DNA of 64,000 nt from Pseudomonas putida S13.1.2 (GTDB taxonomy: Bacteria > Pseudomonadota > Gammaproteobacteria > Pseudomonadales > Pseudomonadaceae), in contig NZ_CP010979.1 of assembly GCF_000498395.2 (NCBI RefSeq), positions 2,914,001 to 2,978,000 on the forward strand. Direction: 5' to 3'. Positions 51,463 to 60,383 of the stretch are shown here, piece after piece (positions within the stretch are counted from its first letter, which is position 1; each line of letters begins with the position of its first letter). Both the position numbers and the translations under genes were made by a program. The notes under the pieces were generated by a model, which did no database searches, was not told where the DNA came from, and saw only the letters and a program-made list of their open reading frames with translations.

Positions 51463-53988
51463 CTACGCCTGCGCCCGCGCTTGCGCGCGCGGTACCTGGG
51501 CGCTGTCACAGGGCTGCGGTTCGGCTTCGCAGGGCGCGGGGGCCGCCGCGACAAAGCGCTTGTCCGGCAGCAGGAAGTACGACAGGGCCGGGATCAGCAG
51601 CAGTGCGCCGAGCATGTTCCAGAGGAACATGAAGGTCAGCAGGATGCCCATGTCGGCCTGGAACTTGATCGGCGACCACCCCCAGGCGACCACCCCGGCA
51701 GCCAGGGTGATACCCACCAGCCCGACCACCCGGCCGGTGAAGGCCACGGCGTTCTGGTAGGCCTCGCCCAGGGTGCGGCCCTGCCGCTGGTAGTGCAGCT
51801 GCACACTGAGCAGGTACAGCGCGTAGTCCACGCCGATGCCAACGCCCAGGGCGATCACCGGCAAGGTGGCCACTTTCACGCCAATACCCATGGCCACCAT
51901 CAGCGCTTCGCACAGCACTGAAGTCAGCACCAGAGGCAGCAGCGCCACCAAGGTCGCGCGCCAGCTGCGGAAGGTGATCAGGCAGAACAGCGTGACCGCC
52001 AGGTAGACGAACAGCAGCATGGTGCGGTTGGCTTCGCGCACCACGATGTTGGTGGCGGCCTCGATACCGGCGCTGCCGGCGGCCAGCAGAAACTGCCGGT
52101 CGGGGCTGCTGTTTTCGCGGGCGAAGCGGTCGGCGATGGCCACCACGTCGTCCAGGGTCTGGGCCTTGTGGTCCTTGAGGTAGGCGATCACCGGCATCAT
52201 CGAGCAATCGGTGTTGAACAGCTCCGGGGCGTTGACCGAGGCCTGCTGGGCGGCGTAGTTGAGCATGTCCTGGTTGCGCTGCAGGCTGCTCATCTTCGGG
52301 TTGCCTTCGAAGGAGCCTGCGGTGATCTGGCGCACGGCGTTGACCAGCGACACCGTGGTCTGCACCCCGGGGTACTGCTGCAGCTCCCAGGCCAGGCGGT
52401 CGGCGAGGATCAGTGTCCTGTAGCTCAGACAGCCTTCTGGCGGGGTTTTGATCATCACCGCGAACAGGTCGCTGGACAACGCGTAGTGGCTGGTGATGTA
52501 GGCGTTGTCACGGTTGTAGCGCGAATCGGCGCGCAACTCCGGCGCGCCGCTGTCGAGGTCGCCGATCTTCAACTGCAGGCTTACCCAGAAGCCGCCCAGG
52601 CCCAACAACGTGGCCACCAACACCGCGCCGGTGGCCCACTTGCGCGTGGTAAAGCGGTCGAGGGCGTCCCACAGCTTGCCGAAGCCGCGGTGCTCGGCGG
52701 CACGCTGGTCAATGCGCAAGGCACGTTCGGATGCCTTGCGGCCAACGCCAACGTAAGACAGCGACACCGGAATCAACAGCAGCGAGGTGAAGATCAGTAC
52801 CGCCACGCCGATGCTGGCGGTGATCGCCAGGTCCTTGATCACCGGGATGTCGATCAGCATCAGCACGGCAAAGCCCACGGCGTCCGCCAGCAGCGCCGTA
52901 ACCCCGGCCACAAACAGGCGGCGGAAGGTATAGCGCGCCGCCACCAGCTTGTGGGTGCCACGGCCGATGTCCTGCATGATGCCGTTCATCTTCTGCGCCG
53001 CGTGCGACACACCAATGGCAAAGATCAGGAACGGCACCAGGATCGAGTACGGGTCGATGGCATAGCCCAGCCAACCGACAATGCCCAATTGCCACACCAC
53101 CGCCGCCAGGGAGCAGAACACCACCAGCAGGGTACTGCGCACGCAGCGGGTGTACAGGAAGATGATCACCAGCGAGGTGACGACTGCCAAGGCGAAGAAC
53201 ATCATTACCTGGATCAGCCCGTCGATCAGGTCGCCCATCAGCTTGGCAAACCCGATGACCCGCACCTTGTACTTGCCCTCGCCTTCCTTGCCAGACGCGC
53301 GCGCCTTGCTGTCACCGCCGTATTCGTACTGGTCGCGCAACTGCTGTTCGAGCATCTGCGAGAACTGCCGGTAATCGATACCGCGCCCGCTGGCCAGGTC
53401 GTGGTCGAGCAGCGGCACCACCAGCATGCTGGACTTGAAGTCGGTCGCCACCAGGCTGCCGACGATGCCGGCTCGGTTGATGTTCTGGCGTAACTGCTCG
53501 ATGTCGGCCGGCTTGCCCTGGTAGTCATCGGGCATCACCGCACCGCCCTGAAAGCCCTCTTCAGTGACCTCGGTCCAGCGCACGCCCGGGCTCCACAACG
53601 ACTTCATCCAGGCACGGTCGACGCCCTGGGCAAGGAACAGCTCGTCGTTGATCTTTTTCAGCACGTCCAGGTATTCGGGGTCGAAGATATCGCCTTGGGT
53701 GTTCTCCACCACCACCCGCACCGAGTTGCCCAGGCCGCGCAGCGCCTTGCGGTTGTCCAGGTAATTCTGGATGTAGGGCTGGCTCTGCGGGATCATTTTT
53801 TCGAAGCTGGGCCGCAGTTCCAGGCGGGTGACCGCCACATACCCGAGGACCAGCGTGGCCAGCACCATGAACAGCATGAACAGCGGGCGATAGTTGAAGA
53901 CCATGCGTTCGAGCAGGTTGCCGGAACGTGGATCGAAATCCCGCAGGTGGCGGATCACCGGCATGGTGTCTTGCTTGATGTTGGCCAT
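51463..53988 (-). CDS. MMPL/RND-family membrane transporter
   Basis: An 841-residue inner-membrane protein, probably 12 helices in two repeats (helix 1 at about 33-53, a large periplasmic loop, five to six helices, second loop, final helices). This is the hydrophobe/amphiphile-type MMPL branch that moves lipids or other hydrophobic molecules. The GTG one codon upstream (53991) is an alternative start. No membrane-fusion or TolC partner is present. The neighbouring DUF1302/DUF1329/YCF48 proteins are the usual companions of this branch. Confidence 0.9.
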   Translation of the reverse strand: MANIKQDTMPVIRHLRDFDPRSGNLLERMVFNYRPLFMLFMVLATLVLGYVAVTRLELRPSFEKMIPQSQPYIQNYLDNRKALRGLGNSVRVVVENTQGDIFDPEYLDVLKKINDELFLAQGVDRAWMKSLWSPGVRWTEVTEEGFQGGAVMPDDYQGKPADIEQLRQNINRAGIVGSLVATDFKSSMLVVPLLDHDLASGRGIDYRQFSQMLEQQLRDQYEYGGDSKARASGKEGEGKYKVRVIGFAKLMGDLIDGLIQVMMFFALAVVTSLVIIFLYTRCVRSTLLVVFCSLAAVVWQLGIVGWLGYAIDPYSILVPFLIFAIGVSHAAQKMNGIMQDIGRGTHKLVAARYTFRRLFVAGVTALLADAVGFAVLMLIDIPVIKDLAITASIGVAVLIFTSLLLIPVSLSYVGVGRKASERALRIDQRAAEHRGFGKLWDALDRFTTRKWATGAVLVATLLGLGGFWVSLQLKIGDLDSGAPELRADSRYNRDNAYITSHYALSSDLFAVMIKTPPEGCLSYRTLILADRLAWELQQYPGVQTTVSLVNAVRQITAGSFEGNPKMSSLQRNQDMLNYAAQQASVNAPELFNTDCSMMPVIAYLKDHKAQTLDDVVAIADRFARENSSPDRQFLLAAGSAGIEAATNIVVREANRTMLLFVYLAVTLFCLITFRSWRATLVALLPLVLTSVLCEALMVAMGIGVKVATLPVIALGVGIGVDYALYLLSVQLHYQRQGRTLGEAYQNAVAFTGRVVGLVGITLAAGVVAWGWSPIKFQADMGILLTFMFLWNMLGALLLIPALSYFLLPDKRFVAAAPAPCEAEPQPCDSAQVPRAQARAQA

Positions 53989-54018
53989 CACGAGGCTCTC
54001 TTGGAATTCTTGTGGGTC

Positions 54019-55095
54019 TTAGCGGGCTGGCAGCACGCGCACGCCGCGCTCACCTACCAGCACGGTGCCGTTGCCGCGGGTCTGCAGGGCTGCCGCCACG
54101 GGTGCCAGCGGCACCTGCGGTTGCAGGGCGAAGCTCTGGCCGCCGTCGTGGCTGCGCAGCACATGCCCGGCCTGGCTGAACAGCCAGTAGTCACCACTGC
54201 TGTCGAGGCTGGCGGCGGTGATGCTCTGGCCCAGCCCGGTGTCCACCTTGGTCCAGCTCTGGCCGCCGTCGAGGCTGCGTGCCACATGGCCACGCAGGCC
54301 ATAGACGAGCACTTCGCCAGGCCTGCCGAGAATGCCGAACCAGGTGCCCTGGTAAGGGCCAGACAAGGCGACGAAGCGCTGCTGCCGGGCGTTCCACTTG
54401 AGCAGCAGGCCCTGCTCACCCGCCACATAAAGGTCATCGCCGACCGCACGGATGGCATTGAGGTGCAGGCCTTGGGGGTTGTCGGTTCGGTCCTGCATCG
54501 GCACCCAGTTTTCGCCGCCATCGTCGGTGCGCAAGATCAGGTTGAACACACCCACTACGTAGCCGTGCCGGGCGTCGGTGAACCACACACCCAGAAACGG
54601 CTTGTCGGCGCCCTCCTGCTCCAGACGCTGGCCTTCGGCGGCGAACTGCGGCCATTGCTCATCGTCGGGATGGGCCTGCGCCAAGGACCGGTAGTAGGCC
54701 GTGACCAAGGCGCCGATCTTCCGGCCATCGAGCTGCACTGCCCAGTTCTTACCGCCGTCACGGCTGTGCAGGACCACGCCATCGTTGCCTACCGCCCAAC
54801 CCTCCTGGGGGGTTGGAAACGTCAGGGCATTGAGGTCGGCGCTCACCGGCACACTGGCCTGGCGCCAATCCTGGCCCTGGTTGTCGGAGTACACGATGTG
54901 GCCACGGGCCCCCACCGCGACCAGCCGCTCACCGGCCCGCACCACATCGCGCAGGGCGCTGTGCACCGCGAGCACGCTAGGCTCGGCCGGCAGGTCCAGC
55001 ACATCGACATAGGCCGCCTGGACCACACCGCAGGTGCCGCCCAGGGCGAGCGTGATTGCCAGCGCCCACGGCGCATACTTGTTTAAAGAAGCCAT
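54019..55095 (-). CDS. YCF48-like periplasmic beta-propeller protein
   Basis: A 358-residue exported protein; ATG 55095 (MASLNKYAPW) has AGAGGA upstream, whereas the frame open to 55230 adds non-native residues. The signal peptide ends at about residue 25-28 (VVQA|AY). Repeated SxDGGxxW motifs (DGGKNW, DDGGENW, DGGQSW, DGGQSF) mark BNR/YCF48-type blades. These proteins assemble or escort membrane partners; here it is 31 bp upstream of the MMPL gene, 65 bp after the DUF1329 gene. Confidence 0.88.
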   Translation of the reverse strand: MASLNKYAPWALAITLALGGTCGVVQAAYVDVLDLPAEPSVLAVHSALRDVVRAGERLVAVGARGHIVYSDNQGQDWRQASVPVSADLNALTFPTPQEGWAVGNDGVVLHSRDGGKNWAVQLDGRKIGALVTAYYRSLAQAHPDDEQWPQFAAEGQRLEQEGADKPFLGVWFTDARHGYVVGVFNLILRTDDGGENWVPMQDRTDNPQGLHLNAIRAVGDDLYVAGEQGLLLKWNARQQRFVALSGPYQGTWFGILGRPGEVLVYGLRGHVARSLDGGQSWTKVDTGLGQSITAASLDSSGDYWLFSQAGHVLRSHDGGQSFALQPQVPLAPVAAALQTRGNGTVLVGERGVRVLPAR

Positions 55096-55159
55096 GCCAC
55101 ATCCTCTGCAATACCCGACGGCGGCCACTTCCGGGCCGCCGCCAGACGGATCGTCGGGG

Positions 55160-56518
55160 TCAGCGAATACCGGCGCCGGCCAGGGCTTCGGGCGACCACT
55201 GCGCCTTGGACAGAGGGGCGATGTACTCAATACCGCCGTGCGGGCCGATCAGGCCGTTGACGTTGTAGGTGCCACCAACCAGGTCGTAGACCACGTGCGG
55301 GTTGTTGTTGGGAATCTGCACGTCGTAGCTCTGGGTGAAGAAGCTGAACGAGCCGCGATACAGCTGGCCACGGGCGTCGTACTGGTCAGAAGCAAGCGCG
55401 AACCAGCTGTCCTCGTCGAGGTAGAAACGGCGCTTGGCATAGATGTGACGGGCATTGCCCTTGAGGGTGCCTTCCACTACCCACACACGGTGCTTCTCCC
55501 AGCGCACCTGGTCGGGCGAGAGGTGGTTCGGTGTGGTCAGGGATTTCGGGTCGTGGATGTAGGTGAGTTTGTAGGTATTGTACGGCACGTACATTTCTTT
55601 CTTGCCGAGCAGTTGCCAGTCGTATCGGTCCAGCGCACCGTTGAACACGTACACGTCGTCGAAGGTACCGGAGCCTGCGGTGCCTGGGTTTGGCGTGTCG
55701 TAGGCCAGGTTCGGCGCCAGCTTCACCCGGCGCTGCCCTGGCAGGTACTGCCAGGCGCGGCGCTCTTGCACCAGCGGGTTGGCGGCGTCCTTGAGCATCA
55801 TCGACTCACCGGCGCGGCGTGCCGGGCCTTCGAAGTACAGCTTGGTCTGGAAGTAGATGTCCTTGGGCTCGATGACTTTGTTCAGGTCTTCGTAGATCGG
55901 GTAGGCGTTGTACGCCAGGCCCGTGGTGGCCAGGGCCGCGACGCCGGCGGAGTCGACGTTCCAGGAGTCATACTTGGCCTTCTGTGCCACGCCCTGGTAG
56001 CGCAGCAGGTGGTTCCACATGGCCTCGGCGCCCGACTGCGGGATCGGGAACGGCACGCCGGGCAGCACATTTTCGATGGCCATGCCGTCCTGCAGGGACT
56101 TGGCATTGGTGGCATTTTTCAGGGTGTTGTCGAGCAGCACCTTGGGCAACGCCGCGGTGCGGTGGCTCGGGTACACATCGATGTGGAAGCTCGGGAAGCG
56201 CTTGGCCAGCTCTACGGTGGTCGCGGTCAGCGAATCCTTGTACTGGTCGACGTTCTTGCCGTCGATCACCAGCAGCGGTTTCTCCGAGGCGAAGGGGTCC
56301 GGGCGCAGGGTATCGCCCTGCTTGAAGCCGGCAGGCGGGGTGTTCAGGCCACCTTGGTAGGCCGGGATCGCGCCGTCGGCACTGGCGGCCTTGTCGGCGC
56401 CGACCAGGGTCAGATCCTTGCCCAGCCGGGCGACGTCCTGGGCCGGGGCGGCCGCATGGGCATTACCGGCAATGACGACCGCAAGCGAGGCCGACAGCAG
56501 GCTATTGAGATACTTCAT
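55160..56518 (-). CDS. DUF1329 exported protein
   Basis: A 452-residue protein with signal peptide (cleavage about residue 22, GNAHA|AA). DUF1329 proteins have a LolB/outer-membrane-lipid-carrier-like fold and always travel with DUF1302 genes. It lies 33 bp after the DUF1302 gene and 64 bp before the YCF48-like gene. A role in carrying a hydrophobic molecule across the periplasm is inferred from the family context. Confidence 0.9.
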   Translation of the reverse strand: MKYLNSLLSASLAVVIAGNAHAAAPAQDVARLGKDLTLVGADKAASADGAIPAYQGGLNTPPAGFKQGDTLRPDPFASEKPLLVIDGKNVDQYKDSLTATTVELAKRFPSFHIDVYPSHRTAALPKVLLDNTLKNATNAKSLQDGMAIENVLPGVPFPIPQSGAEAMWNHLLRYQGVAQKAKYDSWNVDSAGVAALATTGLAYNAYPIYEDLNKVIEPKDIYFQTKLYFEGPARRAGESMMLKDAANPLVQERRAWQYLPGQRRVKLAPNLAYDTPNPGTAGSGTFDDVYVFNGALDRYDWQLLGKKEMYVPYNTYKLTYIHDPKSLTTPNHLSPDQVRWEKHRVWVVEGTLKGNARHIYAKRRFYLDEDSWFALASDQYDARGQLYRGSFSFFTQSYDVQIPNNNPHVVYDLVGGTYNVNGLIGPHGGIEYIAPLSKAQWSPEALAGAGIR

Positions 56519-56551
56519 CGCGTTTCTCCGCTTGTTGTTGTATTAGGAGCT

Positions 56552-58417
56552 TCAGAAGGTGGTCTTGAACGAGGCCGTGACCATGCCGCGATCTTTGAGC
56601 AGCGGTGCAAGCCCAGCCTGCGAAGTGATCTGCCCGGGGATGCACTGGTAGCGCCCGTTGGTGCCCGGGGTGTTGTTGTCGGTGCCGGTTTCGCAGGTAT
56701 CGAACTTGCCGAAGGAGTCGACGTACTTCAGGTCGAACTTGTACTTCTGGTAGACATCGGCGGCGATCCCGATCGAGAAGCTGCCAGAGTCTTCGTTGCC
56801 GCCCAATTGCACGGCCGAGTTGCCCTTGAGGCCGACGTTGTAGGACAGCGGCAGGGTGATATCGACCCCTGGCAGCGCCTGGAACCAGGTGGGGGTGAAG
56901 TTGACCGCCAGGGTGTAGGCATTGGTGGTGACCTTGTCGACGCCTTCGTAGCTGGCGTCGCCCTTGAAGGTCTGCTCGCCCTTGTCGACGCTGACCAGAT
57001 GGGTCATGGCCCCTTCCACGGCCAGCGACGAAGCGTTCCACAACGGCGTAGCGCCGAACGACACCAGGCCGTTGAGTACCACATGCAAGGTCTTGCCGCG
57101 GGCCAGCCCGGTTTCACCGTGGCCGGGCACTTCGCCGATCAGGTTGGTGCCGCCGGCGGTGCCGGCCAGGGCACCGTACAGCGGCCCGTTGATCGTGGTG
57201 AAGTTGCTGATCAGCGGCATGTTTTCGCGGTAGTTGACGTCCAGCCCCACGCTCACCGGGCCGACGCTCTTGGCCAGGCTGATGCCGTAGATATCGATAT
57301 CGTCGGCATAGGCCGTCATGTAGCTGGTGCCGTCCAGGCTGCCCGTGTGCAGGTTGGGGGCATTGATCAGCACCGCGGGGGTCGGGTCGGAGGTGTTGCG
57401 GTAGTAGAAGCCCAGGGTGCCGTCGAGCCATTCCGGGCTCCACTTGGCCATTACACCGAAGTCGCCGCTGTTGTGCGGGCGGATGTCATGCCCGCGGGGT
57501 GCGCCATAGAAGGCACCGGCACCGCCGACCGCGTTGGGCACCGGCAGCCAGAAAATGTCGGCACCGTCGCCAAGCATGTCGTAGGCGCCCATGTAGGTGC
57601 CCCCTTCAGGCAGGCGCGAGTTTTCGAATTCGAGAAAGTACTGGGCCGCCAGGGTCAACTCCGGGGTGATCGTGTAACTCAGCGACAGCTGCTTGCGCGG
57701 CAGGAACAGTTCCTTGGTTTCGGTACCGGGCACGTTGTACAGCTTGGCCAGGTCCAGTGCCGACTGGCCATAGTTGATGCCGTTGGCGGCGTTGAACAAG
57801 GTCTCGCCCCAGTACACCGAGTGCCAGCCGAGCTTGCCGCTGAGCATCGACTCGTCACCGATTTCGGTGCTGTAGAACACGAAGGCATCGAGGAATTCGC
57901 CAGACGGGCCGTTGTAGTACCGGTCGCTGTAATTGCTCAGGCCATGGCGCCTGGACGGGCCGCCCTGCAGCACAGTGCCGGCCGGCAGGCCACCGGCCGG
58001 GCGGGCCAGCACCAGGTTGCCGGCATTGCCCGCCTGGCCGGGAAACGGGTTGGAGTTGGAGCCCACGTCGTCATAAGCGTGGTCGTACCAGCTCGCAGCA
58101 CTGACGCGCATACCCATGTTGCCCTGGTACACCACGTCCAGTTCGGTCAGCAGGTCGACGCGCTGGGTCACCGCGCTGCCGACGCTGAAGTTCTTGTCAC
58201 CGTCGTTGAGGTTGGCGGTGCGGGCGACCTTGGCGTTCTGGCCCTCGACCCGCTGGCCGTAGCTGAGCTTGGCGGTGTTGTCGAAGCGCACGTTCCAGTC
58301 AGGGTCGGCCAGGTCAAGTTGAAATGCCTGGGCAGCCGGCGCGCCGGCGACCAGCACCAGCGTGGCCAACAGATTGCGGCGGTGGAGGCAGAAGAGAACG
58401 TTCTTATTGTTGTTCAT
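56552..58417 (-). CDS. DUF1302 outer-membrane protein
   Basis: A 621-residue exported protein: the signal peptide ends at about residue 32 (AQA|F), followed by alternating beta-rich segments and a terminal Phe (ASFKTTF), as in outer-membrane barrels. DUF1302 proteins are long-chain/hydrophobic-compound locus proteins in pseudomonads and steroid- or terpene-degrading bacteria. It is the first of five tightly spaced genes. It probably forms the outer-membrane pore or acceptor of the system. Confidence 0.9.
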   Translation of the reverse strand: MNNNKNVLFCLHRRNLLATLVLVAGAPAAQAFQLDLADPDWNVRFDNTAKLSYGQRVEGQNAKVARTANLNDGDKNFSVGSAVTQRVDLLTELDVVYQGNMGMRVSAASWYDHAYDDVGSNSNPFPGQAGNAGNLVLARPAGGLPAGTVLQGGPSRRHGLSNYSDRYYNGPSGEFLDAFVFYSTEIGDESMLSGKLGWHSVYWGETLFNAANGINYGQSALDLAKLYNVPGTETKELFLPRKQLSLSYTITPELTLAAQYFLEFENSRLPEGGTYMGAYDMLGDGADIFWLPVPNAVGGAGAFYGAPRGHDIRPHNSGDFGVMAKWSPEWLDGTLGFYYRNTSDPTPAVLINAPNLHTGSLDGTSYMTAYADDIDIYGISLAKSVGPVSVGLDVNYRENMPLISNFTTINGPLYGALAGTAGGTNLIGEVPGHGETGLARGKTLHVVLNGLVSFGATPLWNASSLAVEGAMTHLVSVDKGEQTFKGDASYEGVDKVTTNAYTLAVNFTPTWFQALPGVDITLPLSYNVGLKGNSAVQLGGNEDSGSFSIGIAADVYQKYKFDLKYVDSFGKFDTCETGTDNNTPGTNGRYQCIPGQITSQAGLAPLLKDRGMVTASFKTTF

Positions 58418-58499
58418 GCGGTATCTCTGCTTGGGATGTGCAAGGTGCCAGCAACGATCGGGCGCCGGCCTGACCCTGAGTGCGCGTGCCCCGCGCGGT

Positions 58500-59066
58500 T
58501 TAGCGGTCGAGTTGCTGGATCAAGGCCTCGGCGTGTGGCCATGGGCCGAAGCCCGAGGCTGGGTTGAGGTGGCCAACGGCGCCGAGATCGACCAGCTCGC
58601 TGCCCCACTCGTCGGCCATGCGGGCGACGGCTTCGAAACTCGCCAGGTGGTCGTTGCTGCTGGCCGCGACCAGGCTCTGGAATGGCAGCCGGCCGCTTGG
58701 CAGGGGTGCCCAGCCGTTGGCGCGCAGGGTGTCGGGGGTGGGGTAATTGGCCGGCCAATCGGTATCCAGGTCCGGTGGCGCGGCCAGCAAGGCGCCCTTG
58801 ATCGGGCGTTGGTAGCGGGCGGCCCAGTGCGCCACCATCAGCACACCGGCACTGTGCGCGACCAGGATCACCGGGCCGTCGATGCTGGCCAGTTCGCGCT
58901 CGATCGCTTCAACGCGCGCGCTGCAGCTGAGCTTGTCGGTTTCCAGCGGTGGTACCGAGCGAACCTTGCCCAGGCGCGCTTGCAGCAGGGTTTGCCAATG
59001 TTCGGGTACATGGTCGCGCAAGCCAGGCACGATCAGCACGGTTGCGGCGGTTTGCAGTTTTTCCAC
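58500..59066 (-). CDS. RBBP9/YdeN-type serine hydrolase
   Basis: A 188-residue alpha/beta hydrolase (PF06821 type). The triad is visible: Ser in VAHSAGV (about 71), Asp in SSNDHLAS, and His in GHLNPASGFG. There is no signal peptide, so it acts in the cytoplasm. It lies 82 bp upstream of the DUF1302 gene on the same strand and is divergent from the AraC regulator, so it is probably the first gene of the cluster. It may hydrolyse an ester or thioester in the same pathway; substrate unknown. Confidence 0.88.
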   Translation of the reverse strand: MEKLQTAATVLIVPGLRDHVPEHWQTLLQARLGKVRSVPPLETDKLSCSARVEAIERELASIDGPVILVAHSAGVLMVAHWAARYQRPIKGALLAAPPDLDTDWPANYPTPDTLRANGWAPLPSGRLPFQSLVAASSNDHLASFEAVARMADEWGSELVDLGAVGHLNPASGFGPWPHAEALIQQLDR

Positions 59067-59173
59067 GTCAGGGCCCTTGCTCTGGTCAACTCGGTCGATT
59101 GCCGACTGCTTGAAGCCAGAGTAAAGAGTCGCCCTGCCAGCCGCTTTACATTGCGCGTCACGAACTTTTCAGT

Positions 59174-59244
59174 TGATGACACGGCTGCTGTGTCGCCCGA
59201 CCCCGGGGACCGCCGCTCGGAAATGGCTTTGCATCTGACGACAC
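59174..59244. promoter_or_regulatory. Operator-like repeats in the AraC/hydrolase divergent gap
   Basis: TGAYGACAC occurs at 59174-59182 and 59236-59244; the first also pairs with GTGTC at 59190-59194 (GACAC-N7-GTGTC dyad). The second copy overlaps the spacer of the regulator promoter, which would allow autoregulation. Confidence 0.45.
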
Positions 59245-59256
59245 AACCGCTATAAA
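59229..59256 (+). promoter_or_regulatory. Sigma-70 promoter of the AraC gene
   Basis: -35 TTGCAT (59229-59234), 16-bp spacer, -10 TATAAA (59251-59256); the predicted start near 59263 leaves a leader of about 48 nt to the ATG at 59311. Confidence 0.6.
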
Positions 59257-59310
59257 AGACCACCCGCCAGCGCAGCGGAAGCTCTTCAAGATCACGTGGA
59301 AAACAATAAA

Positions 59311-60366
59311 ATGACCGTGCTCGCCCGTGCTGCAACGCTCACCAATTACCTGGAAGTTTCACGCCATCTGGGCCTCAACGGCCATGGCCTGCTGGCTCAG
59401 GCCGGCCTCAGTGCATCGCTGCTGGAAACCCCCGATCAACGCATCCCGGTGGCCGCCGCCATCAGCGTGCTGGAGGAGTCGGCGCGGCTAAGCGGCTGCG
59501 AAGCCTTCGGCCTGCGCATGGCCGAACTGCGCCAGTTGTCGGATTTCGGCGAAGTCAGCCTGCTGATCAGCCATCAGCACTCGCTGCGCGACGCCCTGCA
59601 GGTGATCGTGCAGTACCGCCACCTGCTCAACAACGCACTGGCCATCCACATCGAGGAAATCGGCAAGACGGTGATCATCCGTCAGGAGGTCATCACCGAC
59701 CAGCCGATGCATAGCCGCCAGGCCATCGAGCTGGCCATCGGCGTGATGCACCGCTTCTGCTCGGCGCTACTGGGCTCGCACTGGCACCCGATCAGCGCCA
59801 ACTTCACCCACGCCGCCCCCGCTGACCTGGCCATCCACCGGCGCATCTTCGGCTGCAAGCTGGAGTTCAACACTGACTTCAACGGGATTGTCTGCTCGGC
59901 ATCCGACCTGGACACCACCAACCCCCAGGCCAACGAAGGCATGGCGCGGCTGGCGCGGCGTTATGTGGGGTTGCTGCAGGATGAAAACCTGCCATCGCTT
60001 ACGCTTGAAGTGCGCAAGGCGATCTTCCTGCTGATGCCCATGGGCCGCGCGACTATCGAACATATCGCACAGACCCAGGGCATGAACGTGCGCACCTTGC
60101 AGCGGCGTCTGGAAGAAGAAGGCGCGACCTTCAGCGAACTGGTCAATGGCGTACGCCGCGACCTGGTGGTGCGCTATCTGGAAAGCCCTGGCTATTCGCT
60201 GGGGCGCATCGCCGATATGCTCGGCTATTCCATGCACAGCTCGTTCACCCGCTGGTTCATCAGCCAGTTCGGCCAACCGCCAGCCACCTGGCGCGCGCAG
60301 CATGAGCCGCACACACAACCCAGGCGCCACCGCAGCGCCGCCCAGGCAACCCCCAGCGTACGCTGA
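59311..60366 (+). CDS. AraC-family regulator (OruR/AraC arabinose-binding-like N-terminus)
   Basis: 351 residues from ATG 59311 (MTVLARAATLTNYLEV); an in-frame GTG at 59296 is possible. The N-terminal ligand domain (about 20-200) is of the kind found in OruR- and fatty-acid-responsive regulators; the C-terminal double helix-turn-helix (about 235-330) has TIEHIAQTQGMNVRTLQRRL and SLGRIADMLGYSMHSSFTRW. It is divergent from the hydrolase and DUF1302 genes and is the likely activator of that cluster. Confidence 0.88.
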   Translation: MTVLARAATLTNYLEVSRHLGLNGHGLLAQAGLSASLLETPDQRIPVAAAISVLEESARLSGCEAFGLRMAELRQLSDFGEVSLLISHQHSLRDALQVIVQYRHLLNNALAIHIEEIGKTVIIRQEVITDQPMHSRQAIELAIGVMHRFCSALLGSHWHPISANFTHAAPADLAIHRRIFGCKLEFNTDFNGIVCSASDLDTTNPQANEGMARLARRYVGLLQDENLPSLTLEVRKAIFLLMPMGRATIEHIAQTQGMNVRTLQRRLEEEGATFSELVNGVRRDLVVRYLESPGYSLGRIADMLGYSMHSSFTRWFISQFGQPPATWRAQHEPHTQPRRHRSAAQATPSVR

Positions 60367-60383
60367 CGGCCCTGGGCTGCGGG

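Noticed and set aside
55034..58567. 1177-codon plus-strand open frame across DUF1302/DUF1329
   Set aside because: Antisense to two well-supported genes and spans their intergenic gap; low-complexity shadow composition.
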